Shown in pieces: positions 17,231 through 26,122 of a stretch of 64,000 nt of DNA. This DNA is from Sporomusa acidovorans. GTDB lineage: Bacteria; Bacillota; Negativicutes; Sporomusales; Sporomusaceae. The translations under genes were made by a program, and so were the position numbers. The notes below the pieces were generated by a model that saw nothing but the letters and a program-made list of their open reading frames with translations, did not search any database and was not told the DNA's origin. Position 1 is the stretch's first letter. Each line of letters opens with the position of its first letter. Where the stretch lies: NCBI RefSeq assembly GCF_900101845.1, contig NZ_FNAM01000031.1, positions 1-64,000 of the forward strand, in the 5' to 3' direction.

Positions 17231-17405
17231 GTACTATAGCGTGAACAGAAGATTATATATAATAGTATGTTATTTTTGTTGTCTGGCGCAAACTTCCTCG
17301 GCCTCAGTGTGAAAAGAATTTGTGTAAATGTAAAAACCTTTTTTATGTAAGGACGATTTGATAAATAAGACGTGGTGGTGAAAGGAAGACTCCTGTCAAT
17401 CATAC

Positions 17406-17984
17406 GTGAATTTCTGCAGGAGTTTTACCGTAGTAATGAAGTTAAATTATGATATTTCTGCTGAGCATATCGTACTTGAGAAGGCTAAAAAAATAAAACA
17501 TATACAAGTCATTAAAATAATCCGGGATGTCGACTTTGTTGTATCAGCGGCAAAACTAAAAACGCATGGTATGATGGTCTATACGGGAGCGGTTAAGAAT
17601 TTATTTGGTGTGATACCCGGACTTATAAAGGCAGAATATCATTTCAAGATGATACAGGGTATACAGTTGGAGGATATCCGGATGCCGCCATTTAAACTGC
17701 CTGCTTCTTTGCATGAAAACTTATTAGCCGGGGTTTTGCCGGCATGCGCAGCAGACGTTTTAGCAAATACCCTGCGGGCGAGGCCGGTATTTAATTATGG
17801 CAGATGTATTTCCTGCGGCGATTGTCAGCGCGGTTGCCCTGCCGGCATTATCGATATGAGTTCCGGAAAACCTGTGCCCGCTCTGGATAAGTGTATCAGT
17901 TGTTTTTGCTGTCATGAATTATGTCCGGCGAAGGCTATTGATATTAAAAAAAATTGGTTGCACAGGCTGTTATTTGCTGATTGA
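17406..17984 (+). pseudogene. Decayed DUF362 / 4Fe-4S ferredoxin-domain protein
   Basis: The frame encodes up to 192 residues. LKTHGMMVYTGAVKNLFGVI is diagnostic of DUF362 proteins, and the end has two 4Fe-4S motifs (CISCGDCQRGCPAG and CISCFCCHELCPAK). Intact members with this ending run to about 370-380 residues. Here roughly the first 120 residues are missing, and the middle of DUF362, after HFKMIQ, jumps straight to GIQLEDIRMPPFKLP, an in-frame deletion of well over 100 residues. The first ATG with homology is at 17436, and AGGAG at 17418-17422 is 13 nt away. The two-cluster tail could still be made, but the enzyme cannot be normal. Loss of function is inference from family knowledge. Confidence 0.7.
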
Positions 17985-18117
17985 TATGACCAAAATGGGG
18001 GGAGAGACGTTTAAAAACAAATTTCCTTTTCTATTATTTTCAAAAGTTATTCAAAAAGTTGTAGTTCATAATACACTCATAGCCTCGAGCTAAATGTAAA
18101 GAAAAGGATGATCTGCA

Positions 18118-19167
18118 ATGAGTAAAAAAAGAGCATGGTTAGTAGCAATTAGTGTGGCGACAATGATGACAGCAAACGGCTTAGTGATGGCCGCTACTCC
18201 GGATAAACAAGATAATACCAATGGAAATCGGCAGCAGGTTACAGTGACCAGGGGCGAATTCGGACCCCGGGACGGCGTGAAAGGGTTCCATCATATAAAT
18301 AAGGCCTTACTGGACTTCCTGAAAATAAATGAGCAAACTTTTGCTGATAAAGTAAAGGCAGGCAAGACATTAGTGCAGATTGCTGATGAACAAGGAATAT
18401 CAGAACAAGCACTAAAAGGCTTTTTGACTGAAGAAATGACAAACCGTATTGATGCCGCGGTGAAAGCAGGTAGGTTGACAGAGGATAAAGCGGCGCAGGC
18501 TAAAGCCAATATTGAGAAACGTGTAGATGATATGATTAATGGTAAAGGCTTTATGTATGGTCATGGGCCCATGAGACCGGCTATGTTTGATCACGCCAAA
18601 CTACTGGATCTACTAAAAATGGAGGATGAAAGTTTCAAGGCTGAAAGGAAAGCCGGCAAGTCATTGCTGACTATTGCTAAAGAGCATAATGTATCTGAAC
18701 AAGAGCTTGCAAATTTCTTGACGCAACAAATCACTAACCGCATTGATGAGGGTGTAAAGGCCGGACGTATTCAGGAATCACAAGCAGGGCAAATGAAAGC
18801 GAATATGGAGAAACATATTAAAACCATGATTAACAGTACTGCACCAATGCCTGGTTATGGGCCGATGGGGCGCGGCTTGTTTAATGACACAAAGCTGCTG
18901 GCATTGTTGAAAATGGATAAAGAAAGTTTAAGAACGGAGCTGCAATCAGGCAAATCTCTGGTAACTGTAGCAAAAGAACATGGCGTGTCAGAACAAACTC
19001 TTAAGAAACTCGTGATTGATGAGATGAGTCAGCGTATTGATCAAGGAGTAAAAGAAGGAAGGATCTCTGCTGATAAGGCACAGCAAATAAAATCTAATAT
19101 GGAAAAACACGTTGTAGATATGATTAATGGCGAAGTACCTATCGGGCACAACAATTCTCAACAGTAG
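18118..19167 (+). CDS. Secreted protein with three ~80-residue repeats
   Basis: The 349-residue protein starts with a signal peptide (MSKKRAWLVAISVATMMTAN, likely cleaved after the Ala at 25). Three related units follow at about 62-142, 161-239 and 259-338. Each has LL-x-LLK(M/I), then GK(S/T)L-x-x-(I/V)A-x-E(H/Q)-x-(V/I)SEQ, RID-x-x-VK-x-GR(I/L), and K-x-N(M/I)EK ending in MIN. Glycine/proline/methionine-rich linkers (GYGPMG, YGHGPMR) separate them. Single units of this kind occur in small exported proteins such as YckD/DUF2680-like ones; the match is from memory. It is monocistronic with its own terminator. A cell-envelope or protein-binding role is possible, but no function can be assigned. 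Confidence 0.75.
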   Translation: MSKKRAWLVAISVATMMTANGLVMAATPDKQDNTNGNRQQVTVTRGEFGPRDGVKGFHHINKALLDFLKINEQTFADKVKAGKTLVQIADEQGISEQALKGFLTEEMTNRIDAAVKAGRLTEDKAAQAKANIEKRVDDMINGKGFMYGHGPMRPAMFDHAKLLDLLKMEDESFKAERKAGKSLLTIAKEHNVSEQELANFLTQQITNRIDEGVKAGRIQESQAGQMKANMEKHIKTMINSTAPMPGYGPMGRGLFNDTKLLALLKMDKESLRTELQSGKSLVTVAKEHGVSEQTLKKLVIDEMSQRIDQGVKEGRISADKAQQIKSNMEKHVVDMINGEVPIGHNNSQQ

Positions 19168-19207
19168 ATGACCAATTCGTAAATATATTATGTAATAAAA
19201 ATGAAAT

Positions 19208-19241
19208 TGCAACCGTACTTTTAAGGTACGGTTGTGATTTC
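19208..19241 (+). terminator. Terminator after the repeat protein
   Basis: CAACCGTAC (19210-19218) pairs with GTACGGTTG (19226-19234), followed by TGATTT. The stem is strong and the U-tract moderate. Confidence 0.65.
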
Positions 19242-19364
19242 AAATGTAATGACCGCTTTAAGTAAGTGGGCCTTGTATAAGAAGGAATGCTGACTAGCTG
19301 CCAACAACCAACTGCGTTGGCAGTAATTTCAAGACAGATAATCTATAAAATAAATGTACGACAT

Positions 19365-19372
19365 GTTATAAT
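19365..19372 (+). promoter_or_regulatory. Extended -10 promoter of the lipoprotein gene
   Basis: TATAAT at 19367-19372 with a TG two bases upstream (TGTTATAAT) is an extended -10 element. I see no good -35 hexamer. Confidence 0.5.
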
Positions 19373-19412
19373 ACAAATGTATCTTGTTACCATAATATTA
19401 GAAGGAGTGGAC

Positions 19413-19427
19413 ATGAACAGACGATGA
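19413..19427 (+). other. Four-codon mini-ORF upstream of the lipoprotein
   Basis: ATG AAC AGA CGA TGA (peptide MNRR) lies 5 nt after GAAGGAG (19401-19407), the best ribosome binding site in the region. Its stop overlaps the lipoprotein start as ATGA. The lipoprotein ATG itself is 16 nt from that site, so its translation may depend on termination and re-initiation at the mini-ORF. Confidence 0.5.
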
Positions 19428-19882
19428 AAAACAAAATAATTTTAATTATGGTACTGCTTGTAACTTTAGTCGTTGCAGCAGGTTGCGGTGGTGGTTCGGA
19501 ACTTAAACGCCAGCCAGGTCTGTCTCCGGAAGAAGTAGTACATAGCTTCTTCGACGCGGCAAAGGGAAATCGAATGAATGAAGCAGCGCTTTATGTTTCG
19601 GAAACATCTAAGGGTGATATGAAGACAGTTTTAAAATATGTCACAGGGCAGAGTACTGCTACGATAAAAAATGCTAACCTTCTCTCAGTCAGACAGGTAG
19701 CCCAACAAGGTAACTATGCCGCAGCTGTTGCCACTTTGCAGCAGGAGCAAAATTCTCTTGGTATTGTATTCAAACCGGTTGGTCTCGAAAAAGTAGATGG
19801 TGAATGGTATATTGTTGATTATGATCAGGTGTTCCGTGATGCAAAGTATCAGGTTTTGGCTCAACTGCTAAAAAGTATTTAG
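19424..19882 (+). CDS. Small lipoprotein, DUF4878-like
   Basis: A 152-residue exported lipoprotein with signal and lipobox VVAAGC (Cys21). The mature domain begins SPEEVVHSFFDAAKGNRMNE and ends in beta strands with KVDGEWYIVDYDQVF. This is the NTF2-like layout of DUF4878 and related lipoproteins, in which a helix pair precedes a sheet ending in W-x-(I/V). It is transcribed alone. A role in binding or envelope stress is possible but unknown. Its start overlaps the four-codon mini-ORF. Confidence 0.75.
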   Translation: MKNKIILIMVLLVTLVVAAGCGGGSELKRQPGLSPEEVVHSFFDAAKGNRMNEAALYVSETSKGDMKTVLKYVTGQSTATIKNANLLSVRQVAQQGNYAAAVATLQQEQNSLGIVFKPVGLEKVDGEWYIVDYDQVFRDAKYQVLAQLLKSI

Positions 19883-19958
19883 CTGCTGATTCGTTAACTG
19901 AGAAGACCGTACAGACAACTATTTGAGTTATCTACGAATATTACACTAAATGTTTGAT

Positions 19959-20001
19959 GGCTTAAACCAAATTTTATCTTGGTTTTAAGCCTTTTTTATT
20001 T
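19959..20001 (+). terminator. Terminator of the lipoprotein gene
   Basis: GGCTTAAACCAA (19959-19970) pairs with TTGGTTTTAAGCC (19979-19991, one bulge) and is followed by TTTTTTATTT. Confidence 0.85.
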
Positions 20002-20122
20002 ACTACAACATTTCAAAGCTAATGACAGCAAATCGCAAGAACTGGCTGGTTGTTAAAATAGATTTTTTTGCTCCGGTTATACTATATAGTTGTTGTTTAT
20101 TTAAGAGAATACGAAACAGGTA

Positions 20123-20173
20123 TTGACGGCAGCTTAGTTTAGTTCTATTATATATACTATACGGGGGTATAGT
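20123..20173 (+). promoter_or_regulatory. Promoter and CsoR-type operator of the copper cassette
   Basis: TTGACG (20123-20128) and TATTAT (20146-20151) are 17 bp apart. Directly downstream the 18-mer ACTATACGGGGGTATAGT (20156-20173) is a near-perfect palindrome around a G tract, the form of CsoR operators. Bound CsoR would cover the transcription start and Cu(I) would release it, so the cassette is probably autoregulated. Confidence 0.78.
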
Positions 20174-20188
20174 AACAGGAGGAATTGC

Positions 20189-20458
20189 ATGTTAAATGAA
20201 CGTGAAAAAATCGATATAAAAAAAAGATTACGGCGGACCGGCGGGCAGATCAGCGGCATAGAAAAAATGGTTGAGGAAGGCCGGTACTGTGTTGATATTT
20301 TGCAGCAAATCATGGCTGCGCGGGCTGCCCTTAATCAGGTTGCACTAATTATAATTGAAAGCCATACAAAAAGCTGCGTAGTTAATGCCATAAAAGAAAA
20401 CCGTACGGAAGAGGCTGTCGATGAATTAATGGGTGTTTTATCTAAATTCAGCAAATAG
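20189..20458 (+). CDS. csoR: Copper-sensing transcriptional repressor CsoR
   Basis: An 89-residue all-helical repressor of the DUF156 family. The Cu(I) ligands Cys34 (RYCVDIL), His59 and Cys63 (ESHTKSCVV) have the spacing of the characterised CsoR C-H-C triad, which argues for copper rather than formaldehyde (FrmR) or nickel sensing. ACAGGAGG stands before the ATG. It is followed 33 nt later by copA and preceded by its own palindromic operator. Confidence 0.92.
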   Translation: MLNEREKIDIKKRLRRTGGQISGIEKMVEEGRYCVDILQQIMAARAALNQVALIIIESHTKSCVVNAIKENRTEEAVDELMGVLSKFSK

Positions 20459-20491
20459 GACGATAGAAAAAAGGTAAAGGAGTGGCAGGAT

Positions 20492-22909
20492 ATGGGCGAA
20501 GTCAATAAAACGTTTCAGGAAACAATTCTTTTAAAAATAAACGGGATGACTTGTGCCGCCTGTGCCAGTAGGATAGAACGGGTACTATCCAAGCTGCCGG
20601 GAGTGGACAAGGCAACCGTTAATCTTGCTACGGAAAAGGCTTCCGTCACGTATGACCGTGCTCAGCTTGGCCTTAACGAGCTAGCCGGCAAAATTGAAAA
20701 TTTAGGTTATCAGGTGATTAAGGATAAAGTGGATTTAAAAATTACCGGCATGACCTGTGCCGCGTGTTCGGGCCGTATCGAACGGGTATTAAACAAACTG
20801 CCGGGGGTGGCAAGCGCCGTTGTCAACCTGGCTGTCGAGAAAGCTTCGGTTGAGTATTATGCAGGGGCAATAGAACTGAAGGACATTAAAAATAGAATTG
20901 AGAATATTGGTTTTGGTGTTCTGGATTTAACAGATAAAGCTGAAGTAGACCAGGAAAAACAGGCACGCGAAGCCGAAGTAACCAGACAACGCTTGCGGTT
21001 AGGCATTGCTGCCGCATTTTCTTTGCCGCTGTTGCTGGCGATGGTTTTGCATATGCTGGGAATTATGGGTACGGTTAGTGACCTGTTGATGAACCCTTAT
21101 GTTCAATTAGGATTGGCTACTCCGGTTCAGTTTATCGCCGGCTGGCAGTTTTACAGAGGGGCATATTTAACACTTAAAAACGGCAGTGCCAACATGGATG
21201 TACTGGTCGCACTCGGCACGTCTTCGGCATATTTTTACAGTATTGCCAATGTCATTCGCCGGTCGCCGGATTTATATTTTGAGACCTCTGCAATCCTAAT
21301 TACGTTAATTATTCTGGGCAAGCTGCTGGAGGCTACGGCCAAAGGACGAACCTCTGAGGCGATAAAAGCGCTTATGGGGCTGCAGGCTAAGACAGCCAGG
21401 GTTTTGCGTAACGGCCAGGAAGTTGACATTGCCGTTGAATCTGTGCTGGTGGGAGATGTCGTAGTAGTGCGGCCTGGTGAAAAAATTCCTGTTGACGGAG
21501 TAATTGTTGACGGGACATCAACCGTGGATGAGTCTATGCTTACCGGTGAGAGCCTGCCCGTTGACAAAAAAGTGGGAGACCAGGTGGTTGGCGCCACAAT
21601 TAATAAGCTAGGTACATTTAAATTTGAAGCTGCCAAAGTTGGCAAAGACACGGCATTGGCGCAAATTGTGCGTATTGTCGAAGAAGCGCAGGGATCGAAA
21701 GCGCCGATCCAGCGTTTTGCCGATGTAGTTTCGGGTTACTTTGTACCAACTGTTGTGGGGCTTTCGGTAATAACCTTTGGCCTGTGGTATTTCCTTTTGG
21801 ATACGGGAAATTTTTCACGGGCATTGATTAACTTTACAGCCGTATTGGTTATTGCCTGCCCCTGTGCGCTCGGACTGGCAACGCCTACTTCCATAATGGT
21901 GGGCACAGGTAAAGGCGCGGAACATGGCATTTTGATAAAAGGGGCTGAGCACTTAGAAAATGCACATAAACTGACAGCCATTGTTTTAGATAAAACAGGC
22001 ACAATTACCAAGGGGCAGCCGGAAGTTACCGATGTGATACCGCTTGGCGATTTGCCGGCAGCGGAATTGCTGCGCTTGGCAGTCAGTGCCGAAAAGAACT
22101 CCGAACATCCCTTGGCGCAGGCAATTGTTGATTACGGTAAATTACAAGGTGTGCAACCGCAAGATCCGGAGTCTTTTACCGCTATCCCGGGGCAGGGGGT
22201 GAAAGTCGCTTTCGCAGGAAAAACCGTCCTAGTCGGCACTCGCAAGCTTATGCAAGAAAATAATATTGAGTTTACCGGTCTTGTGGCACAAATCGAGCAA
22301 ATGGAACTTCAGGGAAAGACCGTTATGCTTTTGGCGGTAGCAAACAAACTAGGAGGCTTATTTGCCGTAGCGGACACGGTAAAGGAACATTCGGCGCAGG
22401 CTGTAGCAGAACTACAAGCTATGGGAATTGAAGTATGGATGATTACTGGTGATAACAGCCGCACCGCACAGGCAATTGCCCGAACTGTCGGGATAACGAA
22501 TGTGATGGCAGAGGTCCTCCCGGAAAACAAAGCGGAAAAAGTAGAATATCTTAAGAGTGAGGGTAAGATTGTCGCAATGGTTGGCGATGGCATTAATGAT
22601 GCCCCGGCACTCGCTACCGCGGATGTGGGGTTTGCGATTGGCACAGGTACTGACGTTGCGATGGAAGCGGCAGATATTACTTTAATGCGGGGGGATCTGA
22701 CCGGCATCGTGGCTGCCATCCGTTTGAGTAAGGCAACTATGCGTAATATTAAGCAGAATTTATTCTGGGCACTCATCTATAATTCAGTAGGAATACCTAT
22801 TGCGGCTGCGGGCTATTTGTCACCCGTATTAGCTGGTGCAGCTATGGCTTTCAGTTCAGTATCGGTAGTTACAAATGCACTGAGGTTAAAGCGGTTTAAT
22901 CCATATTGA
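20492..22909 (+). CDS. copA: Cu(+)-exporting P1B-type ATPase
   Basis: CopA pumps Cu(I) out of the cytoplasm. The 805-residue protein has two N-terminal heavy-metal domains with CAAC metal sites (Cys21/Cys24 and Cys89/Cys92), a membrane domain with the transport motif CPC (456-458), phosphorylation site DKTGT (Asp500), TGES (TGESLPVDK) in the actuator domain and the hinge [10 protein letters not shown]. The CPC motif plus the C-terminal membrane N and S/YN regions fit P1B-1 (copper/silver). AAAGGAG precedes the ATG. It is coexpressed with csoR and copZ. Confidence 0.95.
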   Translation: MGEVNKTFQETILLKINGMTCAACASRIERVLSKLPGVDKATVNLATEKASVTYDRAQLGLNELAGKIENLGYQVIKDKVDLKITGMTCAACSGRIERVLNKLPGVASAVVNLAVEKASVEYYAGAIELKDIKNRIENIGFGVLDLTDKAEVDQEKQAREAEVTRQRLRLGIAAAFSLPLLLAMVLHMLGIMGTVSDLLMNPYVQLGLATPVQFIAGWQFYRGAYLTLKNGSANMDVLVALGTSSAYFYSIANVIRRSPDLYFETSAILITLIILGKLLEATAKGRTSEAIKALMGLQAKTARVLRNGQEVDIAVESVLVGDVVVVRPGEKIPVDGVIVDGTSTVDESMLTGESLPVDKKVGDQVVGATINKLGTFKFEAAKVGKDTALAQIVRIVEEAQGSKAPIQRFADVVSGYFVPTVVGLSVITFGLWYFLLDTGNFSRALINFTAVLVIACPCALGLATPTSIMVGTGKGAEHGILIKGAEHLENAHKLTAIVLDKTGTITKGQPEVTDVIPLGDLPAAELLRLAVSAEKNSEHPLAQAIVDYGKLQGVQPQDPESFTAIPGQGVKVAFAGKTVLVGTRKLMQENNIEFTGLVAQIEQMELQGKTVMLLAVANKLGGLFAVADTVKEHSAQAVAELQAMGIEVWMITGDNSRTAQAIARTVGITNVMAEVLPENKAEKVEYLKSEGKIVAMVGDGINDAPALATADVGFAIGTGTDVAMEAADITLMRGDLTGIVAAIRLSKATMRNIKQNLFWALIYNSVGIPIAAAGYLSPVLAGAAMAFSSVSVVTNALRLKRFNPY

Positions 22910-23004
22910 ACGGGGAGGTGAATAAGCTGAAGGATAAAATTAGAAAAATTGTTGTTTTTTAAGAAATTAATAGCAAATAATAAAAACTAAAAGGAGTTGT
23001 TCGT
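22910..23004 (+). other. copA-copZ spacer
   Basis: A strong GGGGAGG (22913-22919) right after copA is followed only by a 14-codon frame (GTG 22918 to TAA 22962), with its start inside the ribosome binding site. I do not call a gene. It may be a small translated peptide or the trace of a deleted gene. Confidence 0.35.
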
Positions 23005-23214
23005 ATGAGTCAGGCAACGGAGACAATATTAAAAATTGAGGGTATGTCCTGCGGGCATTGCAAGATGAGTGTTGAGAAGGCTCTCCAGGCTGTTGCCGGT
23101 GTTGTCAGCGCCAGCGTCGACCTAGATAAAAAGCAAGCCGTTGTAGTTGGTAATGCCAAACGGGAGGCACTTGCAAAAGCGGTGGAAGACGTCGGTTTTG
23201 ATGTTGTAGACTAG
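23005..23214 (+). CDS. copZ: Copper chaperone CopZ
   Basis: A 69-residue single heavy-metal-associated domain with the metal site GMSCGHC (Cys16, Cys19) and the ferredoxin-like fold pattern ending VGFDVVD. It carries Cu(I) to CopA. AAGGAG lies upstream of the ATG. It completes the csoR-copA-copZ cassette. Confidence 0.93.
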   Translation: MSQATETILKIEGMSCGHCKMSVEKALQAVAGVVSASVDLDKKQAVVVGNAKREALAKAVEDVGFDVVD

Positions 23215-23370
23215 AGAATTGAGTTTATCCGGCACATTTATCGTTATGTGAACGGATTCCATATATTAGCCATGGGGGATGTGACGGTAACCAATAAATT
23301 AATTGCCTTTACCAAGGAATTGTTAAGTAAGCAGTAGAAAAATACGTGGCCCGTGGACTTAAAACATTGT
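23215..23370 (+). other. Spacer after copZ
   Basis: The copZ frame reopens after its stop and runs to TAG 23336-23338; an ATG at 23271 gives a 22-codon frame (MGDVTVTNKLIAFTKELLSK). It has no ribosome binding site and is not called a gene. No terminator is obvious before the T-box promoter. Confidence 0.35.
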
Positions 23371-23373
23371 GTA

Positions 23374-23403
23374 TTGACAAATATACATAGGCTGTGCTTA
23401 AAT
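23374..23403 (+). promoter_or_regulatory. Promoter of the T-box leader
   Basis: A perfect TTGACA (23374-23379) is followed after 18 bp by TTAAAT (23398-23403), a weak -10. Transcription from here would begin shortly before the T-box Stem I. Confidence 0.45.
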
Positions 23404-23439
23404 ATAACTATATACTGTACATATTTAATAAGTAAACTG

Positions 23440-23695
23440 ATGATAGGGAAATTAAATCAGTTACGCACTCACAGAGAGCCGGGGATGCTGGGAACCTGGC
23501 AGAAATGCGGACTGAACAAATGGACCCTTGAGGGTGGGGTGAAAAGCCTTGCGGCTAAGTAGCTTTGGACGTGTGCTCACGTTATCGAGCCAAGAATGTG
23601 ATGGCATTCTTATGAGGAGGTCAAACTATCGTTTGATAACCAAGGTGGTACCGCAGGTTGACATCTGTCCTTGTAATTGGACAGATGTTTTTTTA
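23440..23695 (+). promoter_or_regulatory. T-box riboswitch, apparent Trp specifier (UGG)
   Basis: The leader has the hallmarks of a T-box: the AGAGAG kink-turn element (23472-23477), a Stem I apical hairpin GCCGGG...CCTGGC, the specifier region AATGGACCCTTGAGGG with UGG at 23521-23523 on the 3' side of Stem I, the T-box sequence AAGGTGGTACCGC (23642-23654), and a terminator with ACATCTGTCC (23661-23670) pairing GGACAGATGT (23679-23688) before seven Ts. Uncharged tRNA-Trp would pair with UGG and with the T-box bulge and permit readthrough into iorA-iorB-paaK. The T-box is certain from sequence; the specifier assignment is by alignment to the usual position. Confidence 0.88.
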
Positions 23696-23721
23696 TTGCC
23701 AAAAAAGATGGGGGAGAACAC

Positions 23722-25515
23722 ATGAAGACTAAACTGCTTATGGGAAATGAAGCAATCGCACTTGGTGCCATCCGGGCGGGTGTTAATGTTGTCTGCGGAT
23801 ATCCGGGGACACCTTCAACCGAAGTATTGGAGACTGTGGCCAAGCATCGCGGCGGCGATATTTATGTTGAATGGTCGGTCAACGAAAAAGTTGCCTTGGA
23901 GGTTGCCGCCGGGGCGGCTTATACGGGCGCCAGGGCGTTAGTAACAATGAAGCAGGTAGGCCTTAATGTTGCCAGTGACCCGTTAATGAGTTTGGCCTAT
24001 ATTGGCGTGCAGGGCGGTATGGTGGTTTTAGTAGCGGATGATCCCGGTCCTATATCTTCACAAACCGAACAAGATACCAGACATTTCGCCCAATATGCGC
24101 ATTTGCCGATTTTTGATCCGGCTACGCCGGAAGAAGCTTATACCATGATGGGTGAGGCCTTTGCATTGTCGGAAAAATACAATACACCTGTGCTGTTTAG
24201 ACCGACTACTCAGGTATGCCATGCATGCGCCAGTGTTGAGATAGATGATGAGCGTTATATTAATAAAATAGATGGTTTTATAAAAGATCCGAAATGGGTA
24301 ATATTCCCGAGATTATCCTATCAGAATCATATTAAACTGGCTGCCAATGAAGCGAGAATCAGCCAGGATTTCTCTGCTTTTCCCTATAATCAGATAAGCG
24401 GTCAGGGAAATTTAGGCATTATTGGCTGTGGAGTTTCTTTTACCTATGTGACGGAAGCCATGTTAAGCGTCACTGTTCCGGTTAAGATACTTAAACTGGC
24501 AACTCCCCATCCTTTTCCTGAAGAATTGGTGACTGAGTTTTTGCAGGGACTGGAAGAAGTCCTGGTGGTTGAGGAATTAGATCCGGTAGTTGAGGAAAAT
24601 TTGCTGCGATTATGCGGTAATTTAGGAATAACTTTACGTGTTAAAGGTAAGTTGACCAAGAATTTGCCGGTAGCCGGTAAATACAGTTATGAAATTGTCG
24701 CCGCTGCCATTCGCGTTTTTGTTGGACAGGAGCAGATCTCGCCAGCGGCGACAACTGAATTGCCGCCATTGCCGGTACGGCCACCTGTGCTCTGTGCCGG
24801 CTGTCCACATCGTGCTTCTTTCTACAGTGTAAAGCAGGCAATGAAAAAATCTGGGCACAAGGCGGTATTTACCGGCGATATCGGCTGCTATACCCTGGGA
24901 AATGCTCAGCCGCTTGATATGGTAGATACTTGTTTGTGTATGGGGGCCGGCATTACAATCGCCCAGGGACTGCAACTGGCTGAACCTGACAGAAAGCAAA
25001 TTGCATTTATTGGGGACTCCACCTTTTTTCACACCGGTATTGCCGGCATTATCAACGCTGTTTATAACGAAACTGATATTACAGTTATTATTTTGGATAA
25101 TAGTACAACAGCCATGACCGGCCATCAGCCTCATCCCGGCACCGGCAAAACGATGATGGGGACTATTTCGGAAAAAATCAGCATCGAAAATGTGTTAAAA
25201 GGTTGTGGTGTAAAATTTGTAGCAAAAGCAAATCCATTAAACCTATTTAAGGCGGTTGAAACAGTAAACGCTGCAGTAAATCATCAGGGTGTATCGGCCG
25301 TCATTTTTGAATCACCCTGTATTGCAATGATTAAACCGGCTGCTGTCCAGCAAGTAAAGGATACTTGTATTGGCTGCAGGAAATGCATCAAAGAGATTGG
25401 CTGTCCGGCAATGAGTATAGTAACGGACAAAGTGGCAATTAATCCGCATTTTTGTTATGGCTGTAGGCTTTGCAGTCAGGTTTGTCCGGTTCAGGCGATA
25501 GGAGGGGTAGAGTAA
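23722..25515 (+). CDS. iorA: Indolepyruvate ferredoxin oxidoreductase, alpha subunit
   Basis: IorA with IorB oxidatively decarboxylates indolepyruvate and other aryl pyruvates to aryl-acetyl-CoA, reducing ferredoxin. The 597-residue chain has the pyruvate-oxidoreductase N-domain (GYPGTPSTEVLE), the thiamine-diphosphate domain (GDIGCYTLGNAQPLDMVDT; GDSTFFHTGIAGIINAVYN), and a C-terminal ferredoxin domain with CIGCRKCIKEIGCP and CYGCRLCSQVCP for two 4Fe-4S clusters. The start is ATG 23722 behind GGGGGAG; a longer frame from 23677 would lie in the terminator. The T-box upstream and iorB and paaK downstream support a role in aromatic amino-acid metabolism. Confidence 0.94.
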   Translation: MKTKLLMGNEAIALGAIRAGVNVVCGYPGTPSTEVLETVAKHRGGDIYVEWSVNEKVALEVAAGAAYTGARALVTMKQVGLNVASDPLMSLAYIGVQGGMVVLVADDPGPISSQTEQDTRHFAQYAHLPIFDPATPEEAYTMMGEAFALSEKYNTPVLFRPTTQVCHACASVEIDDERYINKIDGFIKDPKWVIFPRLSYQNHIKLAANEARISQDFSAFPYNQISGQGNLGIIGCGVSFTYVTEAMLSVTVPVKILKLATPHPFPEELVTEFLQGLEEVLVVEELDPVVEENLLRLCGNLGITLRVKGKLTKNLPVAGKYSYEIVAAAIRVFVGQEQISPAATTELPPLPVRPPVLCAGCPHRASFYSVKQAMKKSGHKAVFTGDIGCYTLGNAQPLDMVDTCLCMGAGITIAQGLQLAEPDRKQIAFIGDSTFFHTGIAGIINAVYNETDITVIILDNSTTAMTGHQPHPGTGKTMMGTISEKISIENVLKGCGVKFVAKANPLNLFKAVETVNAAVNHQGVSAVIFESPCIAMIKPAAVQQVKDTCIGCRKCIKEIGCPAMSIVTDKVAINPHFCYGCRLCSQVCPVQAIGGVE

Positions 25516-26108
25516 TGAGAATGGATTGTTTATTGGCCGGTGTTGGCGGACAAGGAACAGTACTTGCGTCAAAGATAATTGCCCAAACAGCTATTGGCAA
25601 TCATTGTTTTGCCCGAACTTCGGAGACCATTGGCATGGCACAGCGGGGCGGGTGTGTAGTCAGCCATGTGCGGCTTGGCGATAAAAACTGTTCGCCGGCT
25701 ATCCCGGCCGGAAAGGCCGATTTAATAATAGGTTTTGAACCGGCTGAAGCTGTTAGAAATCTTGCTTTTTTAAAACCGGGGGGCCGCTTGTTGATTAATA
25801 CCCAGCCAATTATTCCGGTGACTTCCTCGTTGGGGGGAACGAGCTATCAGGTAAACGACATTCTCCAATATCTAGAGAGCTCCGGGCGCCAGGTCGTGTT
25901 TATAGACGGGCAGAAACTTTGCGCTCAAGCCGGCAATGGGAGAGTGTTAAATGTGGTTATGTTAGGAGTTGCCATCAAGCAAGGATTTTTACCCTTTTCA
26001 CGGGATGCGGTGCTAAAAACGATGAACGATAACTTGCCGAAAAAATTTATGGAATTAAACAGCAGGGCATTAGAAATCGGTTATAACTTTCAACAATATA
26101 GGGAATAG
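25515..26108 (+). CDS. iorB: Indolepyruvate ferredoxin oxidoreductase, beta subunit
   Basis: A 197-residue gamma-type pyruvate oxidoreductase domain that binds CoA and completes the IorAB enzyme. Typical features are CLLAGVGGQGTVLASKIIAQ at the N-terminus and RTSETIGMAQRGGCVVSHVR. The ATG at 25515 overlaps the iorA stop (TAATG), with GGAGGGG at 25501-25507; a longer frame from 25470 lies inside iorA. Translation is thus coupled to iorA. Confidence 0.93.
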   Translation: MRMDCLLAGVGGQGTVLASKIIAQTAIGNHCFARTSETIGMAQRGGCVVSHVRLGDKNCSPAIPAGKADLIIGFEPAEAVRNLAFLKPGGRLLINTQPIIPVTSSLGGTSYQVNDILQYLESSGRQVVFIDGQKLCAQAGNGRVLNVVMLGVAIKQGFLPFSRDAVLKTMNDNLPKKFMELNSRALEIGYNFQQYRE

Positions 26109-26122
26109 GGAGAGACTACAAG

